Assembly: GCA_025964325.1 (NCBI GenBank)
Contig: JAOPZA010000082.1
Span: 1-42,967, forward strand
Origin: Conexibacter sp.
Lineage (GTDB): Bacteria; Actinomycetota; Thermoleophilia; Solirubrobacterales; Solirubrobacteraceae
Direction: 5' to 3'
Length of the DNA stretch: 42,967 nt
The translations under genes were made by a program, and so were the position numbers. This document shows, in pieces, positions 1 through 8,799 of the stretch; position 1 is the first letter of the stretch, and the number at the start of each line of letters is the position of its first letter. The notes beneath the pieces were generated by a model, which had not been told where the DNA came from, ran no database searches, and was given only the letters and a program-made list of their open reading frames with translations.

Positions 1-128
1 GCGGCCGGCGCGCCGCGGCCGGCGCGACGCTCGCGGCGCGACGTCAGCCAGCGACGCTCCCGCTCGGCGCGGTCGCGCAGATGGTCGGCCCGATACTCCT
101 GCGCGACGATGTTCAAGAAGGTGCTCAT
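1..128 (-). CDS. Small hypothetical protein, N-terminal part only
   Basis: An open frame starts at an ATG (complement of 126-128) and runs off the left edge of the window, giving 42 residues that begin MSTFLNIVAQEYRADHLRDR. A GAGG Shine-Dalgarno-like run lies a few bases upstream of the start. The visible part is rich in Arg and Glu, with no membrane segment. I do not recognise the family. The gene is divergent from lepA, and the 173 bp between them must hold both promoters. The reasonable ribosome site and the lack of any other plus-strand gene here support it, but only the N-terminus can be seen. Confidence 0.5.
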   Translation of the reverse strand, partial: MSTFLNIVAQEYRADHLRDRAERERRWLTSRRERRAGRGAPA

Positions 129-285
129 GGGGGCCTCGATTCGCTGGTGCGTTGGTGCTATCGAAGGTAAAGACGCAGCGAGGACCCCACATCGGACAAA
201 CGCCTCCAGTTCGCGGCGGCCGAGCCTTACTGCCGCCCAGGCAGCCCTTACCCTGCTCGGATGGGGCGATCAGGTTCTAAGGCCC

Positions 286-291
286 TACTCT
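286..291 (+). promoter_or_regulatory. Putative lepA -10 box (TACTCT), near-leaderless
   Basis: TACTCT ends 10 nt before the lepA ATG at 302, and no Shine-Dalgarno sequence precedes the ATG. The same arrangement recurs at most transcription-unit heads in this window. No convincing -35 hexamer is visible. Confidence 0.35.
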
Positions 292-301
292 GTACCGGCC
301 C

Positions 302-2107
<1,806 letters not shown>

Positions 2108-2122
2108 GGCGCGAGCCACCGG

Positions 2123-3055
2123 ATGCGGATCGAGCCTCTCTCGCAGCCCGAGCGCCTCGCGCGGCGCACGGCCGCCCAGCGCCGTCGGCGCGCGCAGCGC
2201 CGGCTCGTCGTCGTCGGCGCGCTGCTGCTCGTCGCGCTCGTGGCGGTGCTGGCCATCGGGCTCGCCGGCGGCAGCGGCGTGCGGCCGAGCGCGGGCGCGG
2301 CGCGCGCGAGCGGCACGAGCGCAGCGGGCGGCCTCGGTGGCGGGAAGCACGGCGGCGGCGCGGCGGGCCGCCACGCCGCCGCGTCCGTGAAGCTCGGTGC
2401 GATCCCGCCCGTGCAGCCCGGCGCCGCGCACGTGATCCAGCAGGGCCCCACGCGCGGCGGGATGGTCGCGTTGACGTTCGACGACGGCTTCTGCACCGCC
2501 TGCGTGGCGCGCATCGTCCGCACCTTGGAGCGCACCGGCGCGCACGCGACCTTCTTCCCCAACGGCACCTACGCCGCCTCCTGGGATCCGCAGGCGAAGG
2601 CGATCCGCGCGCTCGTCGCGAGAGGCCAGCTGATCGTCGGCAACCACACCTTCCACCACGTCGACGCCGCGGCGGTCGGCGCGCCGGCGTTCGCCGCCGA
2701 CCTGCGCCTCAACGAGCAGTGGATCGAGAGAACGTTCGGCCTCACCGGGCGGCCGTTCTTCCGGCCGCCCTACGGCGCCTACGACGCCGGCACGGTCGCC
2801 GCCGCCGGGCAGGAGGGGTACACGAAGGTGATCATGTGGTCCGGCACGCTCGCCGACTCGAACGTCCGCTCGAAGCCCTACATCCTCAACGCGATCAGAC
2901 ACTGGGCGAGACCGGGTGCGATCATCCTGATGCACGGCAACTATGCGCCGACGTCCGAGCTCCTGCCGCAGATCCTGGCGCTGCTGAAGCAGCGGCACCT
3001 GCGCCCGGTGACGATCCAGGAGCTGGTCGGCGGCTCGCCCTACAAGGCCGGGTGA
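2123..3055 (+). CDS. Membrane-anchored polysaccharide deacetylase (NodB homology domain)
   Basis: 310 residues. A basic N-terminus (RRTAAQRRRRAQRR) leads into one hydrophobic segment at about residues 29-50, then a Gly/Ala-rich linker to about 115, then a NodB (carbohydrate esterase 4) domain. Motifs are visible in order: TFDDG (metal and catalytic Asp), NHTFHH (the metal-binding His pair), RPPYGAY, and a terminal ILMHGN. The family removes acetyl groups from peptidoglycan or other N-acetylated glycans outside the membrane in a metal-dependent reaction. Topology suggests an inner-membrane anchor with an external catalytic domain. The substrate cannot be told from sequence. It lies between lepA and an SDR gene with short gaps, so it is probably part of one transcript. 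Confidence 0.9.
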   Translation: MRIEPLSQPERLARRTAAQRRRRAQRRLVVVGALLLVALVAVLAIGLAGGSGVRPSAGAARASGTSAAGGLGGGKHGGGAAGRHAAASVKLGAIPPVQPGAAHVIQQGPTRGGMVALTFDDGFCTACVARIVRTLERTGAHATFFPNGTYAASWDPQAKAIRALVARGQLIVGNHTFHHVDAAAVGAPAFAADLRLNEQWIERTFGLTGRPFFRPPYGAYDAGTVAAAGQEGYTKVIMWSGTLADSNVRSKPYILNAIRHWARPGAIILMHGNYAPTSELLPQILALLKQRHLRPVTIQELVGGSPYKAG

Positions 3056-3062
3056 TGGAGCG

Positions 3063-3857
3063 ATGGATCTGGGACTGACCCGCCGGCGCTGCCTCGTGAC
3101 CGGCGCGAGCCGCGGGATCGGCCGCGCGGTCGCGCACGCGCTCGCGGACGAGGGCGCCGAGCTGCTGCTGACCGCCCGCGACCCCGACGCGCTCGCGGCC
3201 AACGCGCCGAGCGGCCGCGACGGCGCCCGCGTCGAGCTGCTCGCGACCGACGTGACGGCGCCCGACGCCGGCGAGCTGCTGGTCGGGGCGTGCGTCGAGC
3301 GGCTCGGCGGCATCGACGTGCTCGTCAACAACGCCGGCACCTCGCGGCGCGTCGCGCTCGACGAGCTGCGCGAGGACGACTGGGAGCTGCAGTGGCAGCT
3401 CAACGTGCGCGCGCCCGATCGCCTGATGCGGCTCGCCGCGCCGCGGATGGCGATCGACGGATGGGGGCGGATCGTCAACGTCTCCTCCTCAGCCGGCAAG
3501 CGCCCGTCGTCGCAGAACGCCGCCTATGCCGTCACGAAGAGCGCGCAGCTCGCGCTCTCGCGCGCCTACGCCGACGCCTACGCGGCGCAGGGCGTGCTCG
3601 TCAACGCCGTTGCGCCCGGTCCGACCGGCACCGGTCTGTGGCTCGGCGAGGGCGGCCTCGCCGACCAGCAGGCGCGGGAGCACGGGCACGATCGCGTGGC
3701 CGCGCTCACGGCCGTCGCCGCGAGAGTGCCGCTCGGGCGGCTGGCCGACCCCGAGGAGGTCGCGGACGTGATCGTCTTCCTCTGCTCCGAGCGCGCCAGC
3801 GCGGTCGCCGGCGCGGCCTGGTCGGCCGACGGCGGCGCCGCCGGAATGTTCATCTGA
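3063..3857 (+). CDS. SDR-family NAD(P)-dependent oxidoreductase
   Basis: 264 residues, a classical short-chain dehydrogenase/reductase. The Rossmann motif TGASRGIG is at residues 13-20, NNAG near residue 90, and the catalytic Ser lies in the NVSSSAG strand, followed by YAVTK. The C-terminal VAGAAWSADGG is typical of FabG-like and 3-oxoacyl reductase relatives. GGAG at 3057-3060 precedes the ATG. The next two genes encode a dehydratase of the HadA/HadB type, so a role in a fatty-acyl or polyketide-like reduction-dehydration pair is plausible. That is inference from context; substrate and cofactor preference are unknown. Confidence 0.88.
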   Translation: MDLGLTRRRCLVTGASRGIGRAVAHALADEGAELLLTARDPDALAANAPSGRDGARVELLATDVTAPDAGELLVGACVERLGGIDVLVNNAGTSRRVALDELREDDWELQWQLNVRAPDRLMRLAAPRMAIDGWGRIVNVSSSAGKRPSSQNAAYAVTKSAQLALSRAYADAYAAQGVLVNAVAPGPTGTGLWLGEGGLADQQAREHGHDRVAALTAVAARVPLGRLADPEEVADVIVFLCSERASAVAGAAWSADGGAAGMFI

Positions 3858-3925
3858 ACGATCACGTACAGGACGCCGATGGGGGATACTCGCGAGCGCA
3901 ACCGTCGCTGAGAGGAAGGAGCCCG

Positions 3926-4366
3926 GTGTCCGTCGAGACCAGAGCCGTCGGCAAGACCTATGCGCCCGTCACGTACGCCGTCGGCCGCGAGAAGATCAGG
4001 GAGTACGCGAACGCCGTCGGCGAGACGAACCCCCTGTACCTCGACGCGGAGGCCGCGCGTGCGGCGGGCTACGCCGACGTCGTCGCGCCGCCGATGTTCG
4101 CCGTCGTCTACCAGTCGCCGTCGGTGATGCCGGGGATCTTCGACCCCGAGGTCGGGATCGACTTCGGGATGATGGTCCACAGTGGCCAGGAGTTCCGCTG
4201 GACGCGCCCGGTCGTCGCGGGCGAGGAGATCACCAGCACGACGACGGTCGCGGCGATCGCGGAGAGAGGCGGCATGGGGTTCTTCGACTTCGAGGTGGTC
4301 TCGCGCGACGCCGGCGGCGAGCCCGTCTGCCGCGGCACCTGGAAGATGATCGTGAGGGGGAGCTGA
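3926..4366 (+). CDS. MaoC-like dehydratase subunit, HadA-type (N-terminal hot-dog half)
   Basis: 146 residues from a GTG preceded by AGGAAGGAG. The frame is open much further upstream, but only this start has a ribosome site and gives the family N-terminus. The sequence fits the FAS1-like dehydratase (hot-dog) domain: YAVGREKIREYANAVGETNP, then GYADVVAPPMFAVVY, then a strand ending CRGTWKMIVR. In mycobacteria HadA is the substrate-binding partner of HadB in the 3-hydroxyacyl-ACP dehydratase. Lack of the catalytic D-x4-H hydratase motif here and its presence in the next gene fit a HadA-HadB heterodimer. The gap to that gene is 1 nt. Confidence 0.85.
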   Translation: MSVETRAVGKTYAPVTYAVGREKIREYANAVGETNPLYLDAEAARAAGYADVVAPPMFAVVYQSPSVMPGIFDPEVGIDFGMMVHSGQEFRWTRPVVAGEEITSTTTVAAIAERGGMGFFDFEVVSRDAGGEPVCRGTWKMIVRGS

Positions 4367-4367
4367 G

Positions 4368-4760
4368 ATGGCGAGCTACGAGCCGGGCGAGCAGTTGCCG
4401 GAGCTGAGGACGACGCCCGACCGCTTCCTGACGGTCCGCTACGCGGGCGCCTCGGGCGACTTCAACCCGATCCACATCGACGAGGAGTTCGCCAGATCGG
4501 TCGGGCTGCCGGGCCGCATCCTCCACGGGCTGTGGTCGATGGCGCAGGTCGCGCGGGCGCAGACCGAGGCGGCCGGCGGACCCGAGACGCTGAAGGCGCT
4601 CTCGGTCCAGTTCCGCGGCATGGGGGTCCTCGAGCAGGAGGTGACCGTCACGAGCACGGTGCGCTCGATCGAGGACGGCGTCGCGACGGTCGCGGCCGAG
4701 GCGCGGCAGGCCGACGCGCGGATCATCCGCAACGCGGTGGCGACGCTCGTCGTCGGTTGA
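4368..4760 (+). CDS. MaoC-like hydratase/dehydratase, HadB-type catalytic subunit
   Basis: 130 residues, a single hot-dog fold. The hydratase-2 motif with catalytic Asp and His is visible in GDFNPIHIDEEFA, followed by GRILHGLWSMAQV, the usual helix and loop after the motif. It would remove water from a (3R)-hydroxyacyl thioester, or add water to an enoyl thioester, together with the HadA-like protein encoded just upstream. The ATG follows the preceding TGA by one base, with GGGGGAG a few bases before it, so translation is probably coupled. The acyl substrate (fatty acid synthesis or breakdown) is not settled by sequence. Confidence 0.87.
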   Translation: MASYEPGEQLPELRTTPDRFLTVRYAGASGDFNPIHIDEEFARSVGLPGRILHGLWSMAQVARAQTEAAGGPETLKALSVQFRGMGVLEQEVTVTSTVRSIEDGVATVAAEARQADARIIRNAVATLVVG

Positions 4761-4762
4761 CC

Positions 4763-5494
4763 ATGTCGGCCCCGCCCGCATCCACGCCGCGCAAGCGCCA
4801 CGCGCTCGAGCTCTTCGCCGGGCTCCCGCGCCACTACGACCGTGCCGGCGCGGCGCTGAGCTTCGGGCAGGACCCGCGCTGGCGCGCGGCCCTCGTCGCG
4901 GCAGTCCCGGCCGGGCCGAGCGATCGCGTGCTCGACGTCGCCACCGGCACCGGGATGGTCGCCGCCGCGCTCGTGCGGCGGACCGGCTGCCGCGTCGTCG
5001 CGCTCGACCAGAGCCCGGACATGCTCGCCGGCCTCCGCGCGCGGCTGGCCGACGATCCGCTGCTGGCGGAGCGGATCGAGCCGGTCACCGGCCAGGCGGA
5101 GGCGCTGCCGTTCGCGGACGCCGCGTTCGGCGCGCTCACCTTCACCTACCTCCTGCGCTACGTCGACGACCCGGCCGCGACGCTGCGCGAGCTGGCGCGC
5201 GTCGTGAAGCCCGGCGGCCCGATCGCGATGGTCGAGTTCGGGATGCCGCCGCGTCCGCTGCTGCGGGCCGCCTGGCGGATCTGGACGCGTATCGGGCTGC
5301 CCGGCTGCGGGCGCCTGCTCTCGCGCGACTGGCAGGAGGTCGGCAGCTTCCTCGGACCGAGCATCGAGGGCTTCTACGAGCGCGTGCCGCTGCCGCGGCT
5401 CGCGGCGCTGTGGGAGGAGGCCGGGATCGGCGACGTGCGGGTGCGGCGGATGAGCTTCGGCGCCGGCGTCGTGATGGCGGGCACGAGACGGTGA
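4763..5494 (+). CDS. Class I SAM-dependent methyltransferase, MenG/UbiE-like
   Basis: 243 residues from the ATG two bases after the HadB-like stop. The SAM-binding motif I reads VLDVATGTGMVA, followed by VALDQSPDML, the post-I acidic strand. The motif around VVKPGG and the N-terminal FAGLPRHYDRAGAALSFGQD match the MenG/UbiE quinone-methylase family (FDxIAxxYDxxNxxLSFG in typical members). MenG methylates demethylmenaquinone to menaquinone at the membrane. The following gene encodes a polytopic membrane protein, which fits a membrane-lipid or quinone role. Other small-molecule methyltransferases share this fold, so the substrate is probable rather than certain. Confidence 0.75.
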   Translation: MSAPPASTPRKRHALELFAGLPRHYDRAGAALSFGQDPRWRAALVAAVPAGPSDRVLDVATGTGMVAAALVRRTGCRVVALDQSPDMLAGLRARLADDPLLAERIEPVTGQAEALPFADAAFGALTFTYLLRYVDDPAATLRELARVVKPGGPIAMVEFGMPPRPLLRAAWRIWTRIGLPGCGRLLSRDWQEVGSFLGPSIEGFYERVPLPRLAALWEEAGIGDVRVRRMSFGAGVVMAGTRR

Positions 5495-6222
5495 CGGCGC
5501 CGCTCGAGCGGCCCGCCTTCTACGCGCTCGCGGGCGGCGGCTGGCGCGACCTCGTGACGCTCCTGCATCCGCCCTACACCGCCTGGCACGTCGCGTACGT
5601 CGCGCTCGGCGCGGCGGTCGCCTCGCACTTCTCGCTCGGCCGGATGGGCGCCGCGCTGGCCGCCTTCGCGTTGGCTGTCGGGATCGGCGCGCACGCGCTC
5701 GACGAGCTGCACGGGCGGCCGCTCGGGACCGCGCTCTCGTCGCGCACGCTGGTGGCGCTCGGGGCGATCGGGATCGGCGGTGCGACCGCGATCGGGATCG
5801 TCGGGATCATCACCATCTCCGCCACGCTGATCCCGTTCGTGCTGGCCGGCGCCTTCCTCGCCGTCGCCTACAACCTCGAGCTGTTCGGCGGCCGCTTCCA
5901 CTCGGACCTCTGGTTCGCGCTCGCGTGGGGTGGGCTGCCGGCCCTGACCGGCTTCTGGGTCTGCGCGCTGCGCTTCGAGGCGACCGGTCTGATCATCGCC
6001 GCCGCCTGCACCGCGCTGAGCCTCGCGCAGCGCCGGCTCAGCACGCCGGTGCGCGAGCTGCGCCGCCGCACCGCCTCGGTGCAGGGGACGCAGCGGCTGC
6101 TCGACGGGCGCGCCGTCGAGCTGACCGCCGCGCGGCTGGCGCAGCCGCTCGACGGCGCGCTGCGGATGCTCTCGCTCGCGATCGTGCTGCTGGCGGCCGG
6201 CGCCGTCGCGCTGCGGGTGTGA
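5491..6222 (+). CDS. Polytopic membrane protein of unknown function (possibly UbiA-superfamily-like)
   Basis: 243 residues from a GTG that overlaps the methyltransferase stop by 4 nt (GTGA). About six hydrophobic segments are visible, for example YVALGAAVASHF, AALAAFALAVGIGAHALDEL, TAIGIVGIITISATLIPFVL and a C-terminal LSLAIVLLAAGAVAL. A conserved-looking HPPYTAWHVAY and ALDELHGRPLGT sit in or near the first loops. The latter loosely recalls the Asp-rich loop of UbiA prenyltransferases, but the canonical NDxxDxxxD is absent. Coupling to a MenG-like gene suggests quinone or isoprenoid lipid work. The stop abuts the convergent efeB stop with no spacer. Confidence 0.6.
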   Translation: MTAPLERPAFYALAGGGWRDLVTLLHPPYTAWHVAYVALGAAVASHFSLGRMGAALAAFALAVGIGAHALDELHGRPLGTALSSRTLVALGAIGIGGATAIGIVGIITISATLIPFVLAGAFLAVAYNLELFGGRFHSDLWFALAWGGLPALTGFWVCALRFEATGLIIAAACTALSLAQRRLSTPVRELRRRTASVQGTQRLLDGRAVELTAARLAQPLDGALRMLSLAIVLLAAGAVALRV

Positions 6223-7482
6223 CTAGGCCGCGAACAGGCCCGAGCCGACCCAGTCGGCGGCGCCGCGCGAGCCGCGCGGGACGAAGAAGTAGCCGCCGCC
6301 GACGGGCGTGACGTAGTCGGCCATCGGCTCGTCCGCAAGCCGCTCCTGGACCGTTGCGAACTGCCGCCGCGGGTCCTGGTTGAACGCGACGAACGCGAGC
6401 CCCTGGTCGAGCTGGCCGGCGGCGTCGAAGCCGCGGTGGTAGTTCCATCCGCGGCGCAGGATGCGCTGCGACTCGGTGCTCGCGGAGCGCGGCCGTGCGA
6501 GTCGGATGTGCGCGTCGAGCGGGATCCGCGCGCCCTTCGGATCGGCCTCGTAGTCCGGCGCCTGGAGCTCGTCGCTGCCGCCGAGCGGCGCGCCGGCGTC
6601 GCGCGAGCGGCCGATCATGCTCTCCTGCTCACGCAGCCCGACGCGGTCCCAGAACTCGACGTGCATGCGGATCGCGCGCACCACCTGGTAGGTGCCGCCC
6701 GCGGTCCAGCCCGGCTCCTCGGCGCCGGGCTGGACCCACACGAGCTGGTCGAGCAGCGCGGCGTCGGAGACGTCGGGGTTGGCGGTGCCGTCGCGGAAGC
6801 CGAAGAGGTTGCGGCGCGAGCTGTGCGGCGTCGGTCCGCGGTCCGCGCTCTGGAAGCCGTCGAGCGTCCAGCGCAGCGCGAACTGGTCGCGCACCGGACG
6901 CATCAGCTCGCGCAGCGTGTGGATGACGGTGTCGCGTCGCTGCGCGGCGATCTGGAGCAGCAGGTCGCCGTGGCTGCGGGCCGGGTCGAGGTCGTCGTTC
7001 GGGAACGCCGGCATCGTCGTGAGGCGGGCCGGCTGCCGCCGCGCGAGCCCGTAGCGGTCGTCGAACAGCGAGGCGCCGAAGGCGATCGTGACCGTGAGGC
7101 CGTCCGGCGCGATCGTCGTGCCGAGCGTGCCGGAGTCGGCCGGCGGCTCGTCGACCTCCTGCTCGGGCATCGTCGTCCCCTGCGCGAGCTGGCGGGCGCG
7201 GGAGCTGAGCGCCTGCAGCCCCTGGACGAGGTTGCTGCGGTCGCCGGCGATCGCGTCGAGCGCGACGAGCGTCATCTGGTCCTGCGGCGGCGAGGCGACG
7301 CCCGCCTGGTGCGCGCCGTCGAACGGGACGCGCGCGGTCAGCGCCGCGGTCGCGCCCGAGGACGCCGGCGCGGTCGTCGGGGATGAACCGGCGAGCGCCT
7401 GCTGCGCGGTCGCGCCGGCGAGGCCGCCGGCTCCGAGCGTGGCGGCGGAGCGCAGCAGGAACGCGCGCCGGTCGACGCTCAT
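6223..7482 (-). CDS. efeB: Dyp-type heme peroxidase EfeB (exported by Tat)
   Basis: 419 residues. The N-terminus SVDRRAFLLRSAATLGAGGL has the twin Arg of a Tat signal, so the protein should be exported folded with heme. The Dyp motif GFRDGTANP is present, with downstream EFWDRVGLREQESMIGR and ILRRGWNYHRGFD typical of EfeB. EfeB oxidises ferrous iron or takes iron from heme for the elemental ferrous uptake system. Its ATG overlaps the efeO stop by 4 nt (ATGA), so the two are one operon, efeO-efeB. The permease gene efeU is not in this window. Confidence 0.94.
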   Translation of the reverse strand: MSVDRRAFLLRSAATLGAGGLAGATAQQALAGSSPTTAPASSGATAALTARVPFDGAHQAGVASPPQDQMTLVALDAIAGDRSNLVQGLQALSSRARQLAQGTTMPEQEVDEPPADSGTLGTTIAPDGLTVTIAFGASLFDDRYGLARRQPARLTTMPAFPNDDLDPARSHGDLLLQIAAQRRDTVIHTLRELMRPVRDQFALRWTLDGFQSADRGPTPHSSRRNLFGFRDGTANPDVSDAALLDQLVWVQPGAEEPGWTAGGTYQVVRAIRMHVEFWDRVGLREQESMIGRSRDAGAPLGGSDELQAPDYEADPKGARIPLDAHIRLARPRSASTESQRILRRGWNYHRGFDAAGQLDQGLAFVAFNQDPRRQFATVQERLADEPMADYVTPVGGGYFFVPRGSRGAADWVGSGLFAA

Positions 7483-8525
7483 CTCGTCGCCGCTCTCTTC
7501 GGCGCGGCCAGCGCGGGCAGCGCGGGGATCGCGCGCGGCAGCTGCGTCTCGAGCGCGCCGGGGACGGCCGCGAGCGACTCGAGGACCGCGCCGAGGCGGC
7601 CGTCGACGCGCTCGTGCTGCGCGCGCGTGAGCGCGCCGGTCGCGGGCCAGCGGCCGCCGTGGTCGCGACGCACGCTGGCGAGCTCGGCGTCGAGGCGCCG
7701 CAGTCCGTACTGCACGGGCGGGAGCGCGTCGCCGCGACCCTGGAGCAGCGGCACGAGCGTGCCGACCACGGCCGCGGTGGCGGCGCTCGCGTCGGCCGTC
7801 GCCCGCACGCCGGCGCCGCTCCAGGGCGCCGCGCGGCCGCTCACCAGGTCGCGCTGGGCGTCCTCGAGGATCTCGTGCGCCCGCGTCGCGTAGTCGAGCG
7901 GCGTGATCGGGATCGTGCGCACGACGCGCCGCAGCGTGTGGACGTCGCGCGCGAGCTTGACCGCCCAGGGCACGAGCGAGGCGAGCGGCGCCCCCGTCCA
8001 GAGGCCGTGCTCGAGCCGGTGCAGGCCCGCGAAGCGACGGTCGGCGACCCCGCGCCGCAGGCCTCCCGGCATCCCGTCGATCGCCCGGTCGAGGGGACCG
8101 AGCGCGCGGTAGGCGGCACCGAGCAGGAGGTAGCGGTCGCACGCCCGTCCCCACGCGGCCTGCGCGGCGCCGCGATCGCCGCGGCGCAGCGCGGTCGCGA
8201 GCTGCCCGACGGGCGCCTGCATCGCGTCGGCCTCGCGTGCGGCGTAGGCGCGATAGCGCGCGACCGGCGCGCGAAACGCGCGCGGGGAGAGCGGACTGAT
8301 CTCCGTGCGCAGTCCGGCGGCCGTCGGTCTCATCGCCGCGGCGTCGGCGACCGCCTGCGGCGAGGAGGCGGAGCCCGCGACCGTCGTCACGACGTGAGGC
8401 GGCGCGGCCGCGGACGGAGCGATGCCGGCGCTCGTTCGCGCGGGCGCGCCACCGCCGCAGCCGGCGAGCGCGAGCAGCGCGGCGCCGGCCGCGAGCGCAG
8501 GGAGGAGTCGGGGAAGTCGGAGCAC
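7479..8525 (-). CDS. efeO: EfeO/EfeM-type iron-uptake lipoprotein (imelysin, M75 domain)
   Basis: 348 residues from a GTG (complement of 8523-8525). That start gives a clean lipoprotein signal, VLRLPRLLPALAAGAALLAL followed by AGC. An upstream GTG at 8624 would add 33 residues before the signal and is less likely. The M75 domain covers about residues 90-330 and has the HxxE iron-site motif in GLHRLEHGLW. E. coli EfeO has an N-terminal cupredoxin-like domain, which I do not see here, so this is the shorter M75-only (EfeM-like) form. It should bind ferrous or ferric iron on the outer face of the membrane. It is divergent from the phosphoesterase gene. Confidence 0.9.
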   Translation of the reverse strand: MLRLPRLLPALAAGAALLALAGCGGGAPARTSAGIAPSAAAPPHVVTTVAGSASSPQAVADAAAMRPTAAGLRTEISPLSPRAFRAPVARYRAYAAREADAMQAPVGQLATALRRGDRGAAQAAWGRACDRYLLLGAAYRALGPLDRAIDGMPGGLRRGVADRRFAGLHRLEHGLWTGAPLASLVPWAVKLARDVHTLRRVVRTIPITPLDYATRAHEILEDAQRDLVSGRAAPWSGAGVRATADASAATAAVVGTLVPLLQGRGDALPPVQYGLRRLDAELASVRRDHGGRWPATGALTRAQHERVDGRLGAVLESLAAVPGALETQLPRAIPALPALAAPKRAATR

Positions 8526-8625
8526 GGTGGCGGAGGGCGACCCGGCGCGAGCGGAGGCGAAGGGCGCCGGCAAGGTGACTTTGCAACGGCGCGCGAGAGC
8601 TCGTGTTACCGACTCGTGATTCACG

Positions 8626-8640
8626 TCACCGTCACGGTGA
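8626..8640. promoter_or_regulatory. 15-bp perfect palindrome between efeO and the phosphoesterase
   Basis: TCACCGT-C-ACGGTGA is a perfect inverted repeat with a one-base centre. It sits at the start of the 244-bp region between 8525 and 8770, next to the Pho-box-like repeats. It does not match the DtxR/IdeR or Fur consensus. It could be an operator for efeOB or the phosphoesterase; function is unknown. Confidence 0.3.
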
Positions 8641-8645
8641 GCGTT

Positions 8646-8689
8646 AACTCATCCAGCTCTCATCGGAAGCTCATCCGACCGTCACACCG
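8646..8689 (+). promoter_or_regulatory. Pho-box-like array of 11-bp direct repeats
   Basis: CTCATC occurs at 8648, 8659 and 8670, exactly 11 bp apart. As 11-mers the units are AACTCATCCAG, CTCTCATCGGA and AGCTCATCCGA. A fourth, weaker unit, CCGTCACACCG, follows in phase. Eleven-bp direct repeats with a TCA core are the hallmark of PhoB/PhoP boxes (CTGTCAT in enterics, GTTCACC in Streptomyces). They read toward the secreted phosphoesterase, a typical phosphate-starvation target. Binding by PhoP is inferred, not shown. Confidence 0.6.
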
Positions 8690-8799
8690 CTGCGACATCC
8701 GTCCGCGATCGCGGCCTCAGGATCACGTTCGCGCCGACCGGCGGGCGGCCGGAGGCGCCTCAGGCCCCGATGATCCGTCCAGGAAAGGAACGAGGCATC

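Noticed and set aside
8770-8799. ATG 8770 as the phosphoesterase start
   Set aside because: It has no ribosome site at proper distance, while AGGAAAGGAACGAGG sits inside this stretch and points to TTG 8800. It remains possible.
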